Part shown: in pieces, positions 60,467-64,000 of the stretch
How the letters are laid out: each line of letters starts with the position of its first letter
How positions within the stretch are numbered: position 1 is the first letter of the stretch
Source of the DNA: JAGVIE01 sp964520905
GTDB taxonomy: Bacteria > Bacteroidota > Ignavibacteria > UBA10030 > SZUA-254
Direction of reading: 5' to 3'
Assembly: GCA_964520905.1 (NCBI GenBank)
Contig: CAZFQL010000004.1
Span: forward strand, 124,001-188,000
Length of the DNA: 64,000 nucleotides
Made by a program: the position numbers and the translations under genes
The notes under the pieces: model-generated
Databases searched by the model: none
Told to the model about the DNA's origin: nothing
What the model saw: only the letters and a program-made list of their open reading frames with translations

Positions 60467-61246
60467 ATGAAGAAGACGAAAAAACCTAAACTTGCAGTTT
60501 GGAAATTTTCATCATGCGACGGGTGCCAGTTGAGCCTACTCGATTGTGAAGATGAATTGCTCGCAGTCGCAAGCGCTATTGACATAGCAAATTTTCCGGA
60601 AGCGTCCCGCGCCGTAAGCAAAGGTCCATACGACATCTCACTTGTCGAGGGATCGATAACAACACCGCACGATGCGGAACGGATTCATAAAATTCGCAGG
60701 CAATCGAAAATGCTTATAACGATCGGCGCCTGCGCTACCGCCGGCGGCATACAGGCGCTCAGAAATTTCAAAGATGTGAAAGAGTTTACTTCGATCGTTT
60801 ATGCTACGCCTGAATATATTTCAACATTGAGCAAATCAACTCCGATTTCCGATCATGTTCATGTAGATTTTCAACTGCACGGATGCCCGATCGATAAGTA
60901 TCAACTGCTTGAAGTGTTAAATGCATTTCTCAACGGACGAAAACCAAACACACCCGCATACAGCGTGTGTATCGAATGCAAACGACGCGGTATTATTTGC
61001 AGAACAGTTGCATTCAACCAAATCTGCTTAGGTCCTGTAACGCACGCAGGATGTAATGCGCTCTGTCCGTCATATGATCGCGGTTGCTTTGGCTGTTTCG
61101 GTCCGAAAGAAACACCGAACACAACTTCATTCGCAGATTATTGGAGTAAACTTGAAATGACCGAGAGAGAGTTGGTTAGAAAATTCCGCGGTATTAATGC
61201 ATATGCGAAAGAATTCCGATTAGAGAGTGAAGCACATGAAGGCTAA
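60467..61246 (+). CDS. hydD: Sulfhydrogenase delta subunit ([NiFe] hydrogenase small subunit)
   Basis: Small subunit carrying the proximal [4Fe-4S] cluster (SSCDGCQLSLLDCEDE, GACATAGG, HGCPIDKYQ). More clusters are supported by CIECKRRGIIC, CLGPVTHAGCNALCPS and CFGCFGP. At 259 residues it is the compact group 3b form without a Tat signal, hence cytoplasmic. It overlaps hydA by 11 nt. Confidence 0.9.
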   Translation: MKKTKKPKLAVWKFSSCDGCQLSLLDCEDELLAVASAIDIANFPEASRAVSKGPYDISLVEGSITTPHDAERIHKIRRQSKMLITIGACATAGGIQALRNFKDVKEFTSIVYATPEYISTLSKSTPISDHVHVDFQLHGCPIDKYQLLEVLNAFLNGRKPNTPAYSVCIECKRRGIICRTVAFNQICLGPVTHAGCNALCPSYDRGCFGCFGPKETPNTTSFADYWSKLEMTERELVRKFRGINAYAKEFRLESEAHEG

Positions 61247-62540
61247 AACATCGAAAATGAGAACCATAAAAGTTGATTATTTGGCGCGCGTCGAAGGCGA
61301 AGGCGGATTGATTGTTAAAATAAAAGACAATAAAGTTACCGACGTTAAGTTTAAGATATTCGAACCGCCGCGGTTTTTCGAAGCGTTCATGCGCGGCAGA
61401 GATTACAGTGAGGCGCCGGATATAACCGCGCGTATATGCGGCATCTGCCCGGTTGCTTACCAGATGAGTTCCTCTCATGCGATGGAGGATGCTCTTGGAG
61501 TAACTGTCGATAGACAGATTCGAGCGCTTCGACGATTATTATACTGTGGCGAGTGGATTGAGAGTCACGCGCTTCATGTATATATGCTGCACGCACCCGA
61601 TTTTTTAGGATTCGAGGATGTCATCCAGATTGCACAAAAATTTCCGGATGTTGTTAAGCGAGCGCTTCAATTGAAAAAAATCGGCAACGAACTGATGACA
61701 ATTATAGGCGGGCGCGAAATCCATCCGATCAATCCTAAGGTAGGCGGATTCTACCGTGTTCCTTATGAACATGAACTCCGCAGGATGATTGATAAACTGA
61801 AGTGGGCGCTGGAAGCGTCTATTGAAACTGTAAAGCTGACATCGACGCTAACCTTTCCTGATTTCGAACAGGATTACGAATATGTATCCCTTCGCCATCC
61901 CGATGAATATCCTATTACCGAAGGACGGTTAGTTTCCAACAAGGGATTGGATATATCCATTAAGGAGTACGAGAAACATTTTCAGGAAGAGCATGTTGAG
62001 CATGCAAACGCGCTTCATTCTGTTCACATCGGAAGTGGACCCTACCACGTTGGTCCTCTCGCGCGATACAATCTGAATTATGATAAGCTTACGCCTAAAG
62101 CAAAGAAATCAGCAAAAGACGCCGGACTTGGAAAAACGTGTTTCAACCCCTTTAAGAGCATCATTGCCCGGAGTGTCGAGCTTGTGTTTGCTTGCGAGGA
62201 GTCGATCAGGCTGATCGAAGAATACAAAAAACCGGAGGAGCCATTCATCGATATTAAACCGAAAGCCGGCACTGGCTACGGTTGTACCGAAGCGCCTCGC
62301 GGGATATTATATCATCGATACAAGCTGGCGGACGACGGTTCGATTCTGGATGCGAAGATTGTCCCGCCAACATCGCAAAATCAAAAAACTATAGAGAAAG
62401 ACCTCTTCAATTACGTCTCTAAAAATATCGAGTTATCCGAGGATAAACTCACCTGGCAGTGCGAGCAGGCAATCCGCAACTATGACCCGTGCATCTCATG
62501 TGCCACGCATTTCCTGAAATTGCATATAGAGCGCGAGTGA
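61236..62540 (+). CDS. hydA: Group 3b [NiFe] hydrogenase large subunit (sulfhydrogenase alpha)
   Basis: Catalytic subunit: the L1 motif ARICGICPVAYQMSSSHA and the L2 motif DPCISCATHFLKLHIERE supply the four Cys that hold the NiFe site. CGICPVAYQ is characteristic of group 3b. A C-terminal extension after the L2 His is present and would be removed by the endopeptidase encoded at 63176. The enzyme reversibly couples H2 to NADP(H) and can reduce polysulfide or S0 in archaeal relatives. A GTG three codons upstream is an alternative start. Confidence 0.92.
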   Translation: MKAKTSKMRTIKVDYLARVEGEGGLIVKIKDNKVTDVKFKIFEPPRFFEAFMRGRDYSEAPDITARICGICPVAYQMSSSHAMEDALGVTVDRQIRALRRLLYCGEWIESHALHVYMLHAPDFLGFEDVIQIAQKFPDVVKRALQLKKIGNELMTIIGGREIHPINPKVGGFYRVPYEHELRRMIDKLKWALEASIETVKLTSTLTFPDFEQDYEYVSLRHPDEYPITEGRLVSNKGLDISIKEYEKHFQEEHVEHANALHSVHIGSGPYHVGPLARYNLNYDKLTPKAKKSAKDAGLGKTCFNPFKSIIARSVELVFACEESIRLIEEYKKPEEPFIDIKPKAGTGYGCTEAPRGILYHRYKLADDGSILDAKIVPPTSQNQKTIEKDLFNYVSKNIELSEDKLTWQCEQAIRNYDPCISCATHFLKLHIERE

Positions 62541-62634
62541 AAGCCGCTGTTTGATTTTAATTGATTTTTTTGTTACTTACTATTGCCGTAAATAAATAAA
62601 CATTTATGTCTCACACATATAATGGAGGATAGTT

Positions 62635-63126
62635 ATGGCAACAACAAATCTTTTGCAATATTTAAATAAAACCGGAGTTCCGTTCGAATTACTAAGCCAC
62701 GTTCCGGTATTTTCGGCGCACGATGTAGCCGCCGCAACCCACATTCCCGATAGCGAATCAGCAAAAACAATTATCATCCGCGCGGATGACAGCAAATGGA
62801 TGGCTGTTCTGCCCGCAGATTACCGACTAAATGATCGCTTGCTGAAGCGCGCCCTGGGCGTCAAGCATGTACACTTTATTCAAGAAGAAGAGCTTACAAC
62901 GCTTTTTCCGGATTGTGAAGTTGGCGCTATGCCTCCGCTCGGTAATATCTACTCGATGCCGGTAATTGTCGATGAGTCCATTACTCACGATGAAGAGATT
63001 GTATTCAATGCCTGTACCCATACCGAATCTATCAAAATAAAGTATAAAGATTTTGAGAATTTGGTGAAGCCCCGAATCGCGCAAATTGCCGAGCCGTCGC
63101 ATTCAGCCGAAGACCGGGAATGGTAA
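62635..63126 (+). CDS. YbaK/EbsC-family aminoacyl-tRNA deacylase-like protein
   Basis: One-domain protein with PFELLSHVPVFSAHDVAAAT, the conserved Lys in ESAKTIIIRAD, LKRALGVKHVHF and GAMPPLG in place of GGxPPxG. Related enzymes hydrolyse mischarged aminoacyl-tRNAs (YbaK, ProX). A strong GGAGGA precedes the ATG. Its place between the hydrogenase and its maturation protease has no obvious functional reason. The 94 nt before it hold no gene. Confidence 0.82.
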   Translation: MATTNLLQYLNKTGVPFELLSHVPVFSAHDVAAATHIPDSESAKTIIIRADDSKWMAVLPADYRLNDRLLKRALGVKHVHFIQEEELTTLFPDCEVGAMPPLGNIYSMPVIVDESITHDEEIVFNACTHTESIKIKYKDFENLVKPRIAQIAEPSHSAEDREW

Positions 63127-63175
63127 AAAAGAGTATCTCTTTAAATATTAATATCCGTTGAAAGCCGCACGGTGA

Positions 63176-63670
63176 ATGAAAAGTAGAATTCTTGTGATTG
63201 GAATTGGCAGCGACTTTAGATGCGATGACAGAGCCGGGCTTGCAGTGGCGCGACTTCTCAAAGAAAAAAACATTCCCGGGGTAGAGGTGATTGAAGTAAG
63301 CGGCGAAGGTACGGCGCTTATGGAGCGGTGGAAAGACGCAGAATATGTTGTTCTCATCGATGCAGTGTCTTCGGATTCACCTCCGGGCACGATCCACCGC
63401 ATCGATGTACAGCGGCAGACAATACCTAAATCATTTTTCCATTCGTCCACACATCAATTCAGTGTGGCAGAAGCGGTCGAGTTGTCTCGGGCATTGAACC
63501 GGCTTCCGCCGCATTTAATTATCTACGGCATCGAAGGCAAGAACTTTTCTCAAGGTATGGGAATCACGCCGGCTGTAAAAGAAACTGGCAGGCATGTTGT
63601 AGATTTGATCATCGAAGAACTAAAGACTATAAAACGCAATAATTACCCCAGGATCAATAAGATTGTTTAG
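63176..63670 (+). CDS. [NiFe] hydrogenase maturation endopeptidase
   Basis: HycI/HyaD-family protease: GIGSDFRCDDRAGLAVARLL (the metal-binding Asp/Glu region), VEVIEVSGEGTALMERW, VVLIDAVSSDSPPGT (second acidic ligand), STHQFSVAEAVELSR and IYGIEGKNFSQG. It clips the C-terminal extension of the large subunit after Ni insertion. The 164-residue length is normal. It presumably processes the hydA product encoded 640 nt upstream. Confidence 0.88.
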   Translation: MKSRILVIGIGSDFRCDDRAGLAVARLLKEKNIPGVEVIEVSGEGTALMERWKDAEYVVLIDAVSSDSPPGTIHRIDVQRQTIPKSFFHSSTHQFSVAEAVELSRALNRLPPHLIIYGIEGKNFSQGMGITPAVKETGRHVVDLIIEELKTIKRNNYPRINKIV

Positions 63671-63744
63671 AATACAATCTTTTTCGTTGTCGATAACATA
63701 GCCAAAGGAATTGTGATTATTTCGAATTTGCTATTTAATTTTTT

Positions 63745-63765
63745 TCGTGATAAATTTAGTCACGA
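63745..63765. promoter_or_regulatory. Inverted-repeat operator candidate
   Basis: TCGTGA and TCACGA are separated by 9 nt, about 70 nt upstream of the cytochrome start at 63836. It resembles a Crp/Fnr-type half-site pair, but the spacing is longer than the usual 6. Confidence 0.35.
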
Positions 63766-63835
63766 TATGAATTATTTTCATAATCAGCCCGCATATACAA
63801 TTCACCAATCATTAATTTTCATGGAGGATGATTCT

Positions 63836-64000
63836 ATGAAACATTTTACAATCTATACCAAATTATTCTTGATCCTCTTACTCTTAATATCGATAACCGT
63901 GACATCTGCAGTTGCACAAATTAAAAAAACAGGAGATGATGCGCTCGGTACGAAGAAGTATGACGATTTTGAAAAACCGGAAGTTTGCGGTGCCTCGTGC
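63836..64000 (+). CDS. Exported c-type cytochrome, 5' part, cut by the window end
   Basis: The ATG at 63836 follows GGAGGA. The first 55 residues are a signal peptide (MKHFTIYTKLFLILLLLI to SAVAQ), then KKTGDDALGTKKYDDFEKPE, ending in VCGASC at the last base. The next codon would be expected to be His, giving a CX3CH heme motif like those in other proteins here. An in-frame ATG at 63821 overlaps the ribosome site and is unlikely. Confidence 0.7.
   Translation, partial: MKHFTIYTKLFLILLLLISITVTSAVAQIKKTGDDALGTKKYDDFEKPEVCGASC

Noticed and set aside
1..64000. tRNA, rRNA, CRISPR arrays, insertion sequences or prophage genes
   Set aside because: I looked for clover-leaf T-arm sequences, regularly spaced repeats and transposase-like proteins and saw none; the genes are chromosomal respiratory and metabolic types.

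Overview
The window reads as a chromosome segment of an anaerobic or respiratory, electron-transferring bacterium of the Bacteroidota/FCB superphylum, most likely Ignavibacteria or a close relative. The evidence is two secreted proteins with type IX secretion C-terminal sorting domains (YPNPFNP box followed by a conserved beta domain ending in LMLVK/MLLMK), outer-membrane beta-barrels with Bacteroidota-like composition, AT-leaning intergenic DNA, and an exceptional density of multiheme c-type cytochromes. This placement is an inference; no rRNA or tRNA gene was seen.

Layout. (1) 1-2294: a frame-disrupted membrane glycosyltransferase and a T9SS-exported zinc phospholipase C-like protein. (2) 2692-5773: a histidine kinase and OmpR-type regulator pair. 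(3) 5808-12340, minus: a tight six-gene operon (SDR, UbiA prenyltransferase, lipid kinase, ThiL-like kinase, PLP acyl-CoA:amino-acid synthase, radical SAM) that looks like an uncharacterised lipid or prenyl-lipid pathway. (4) 12543-13068: a scar joining the start of a secreted or barrel gene to the 3' end of a response regulator. (5) 13189-29489, mostly minus: cytochromes carrying up to about 15 hemes, organised as repeated [cytochrome, beta-barrel, NHL propeller] modules, the hallmark of a trans-outer-membrane electron conduit. (6) 29700-33180: a lone receiver protein, an NtrC-type sigma54 activator and a membrane histidine kinase whose sensor domain carries a CXXCH c-heme motif. Three sigma54 -24/-12 promoters (about 15203, 29520 and 33271), each with a copy of a shared 20-bp inverted repeat nearby, tie this regulator to the cytochrome operons and to itself. 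(7) 33375-40103: mobA, a rhodanese-like protein, two YeeE/YedE half-transporters, a polysulfide/thiosulfate-type molybdoenzyme (PsrABC) and a MerR regulator with a perfect 24-bp palindrome in front of it. (8) 40360-41051: a DUF2335 membrane protein pair. (9) 41358-53998, minus: CcmF-type heme lyase, an 11-heme membrane cytochrome, cytochrome b, Rieske protein, NapC-like cytochrome, a diheme cytochrome b, a 19-heme cytochrome, a 13-heme/cytochrome b fusion and a tetraheme cytochrome. (10) 54045-57543: a universal stress protein, a second NtrC-type regulator and hemN. (11) 57991-63670, plus: a group 3b [NiFe] (sulf)hydrogenase operon hydB-CNMP-hydG-hydD-hydA, a YbaK deacylase and the hydrogenase maturation endopeptidase; another cytochrome begins at 63836.

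How it may work together (inference): quinol oxidised by the cytochrome b modules and the Rieske/b complex passes electrons to multiheme carriers in the periplasm, and the barrel/cytochrome/NHL modules carry them across the outer membrane. Sulfur compounds are imported (YeeE) and reduced (Psr), and the 3b hydrogenase links NADPH, H2 and possibly polysulfide. The c-heme kinase/NtrC pair would adjust conduit expression to periplasmic redox state.
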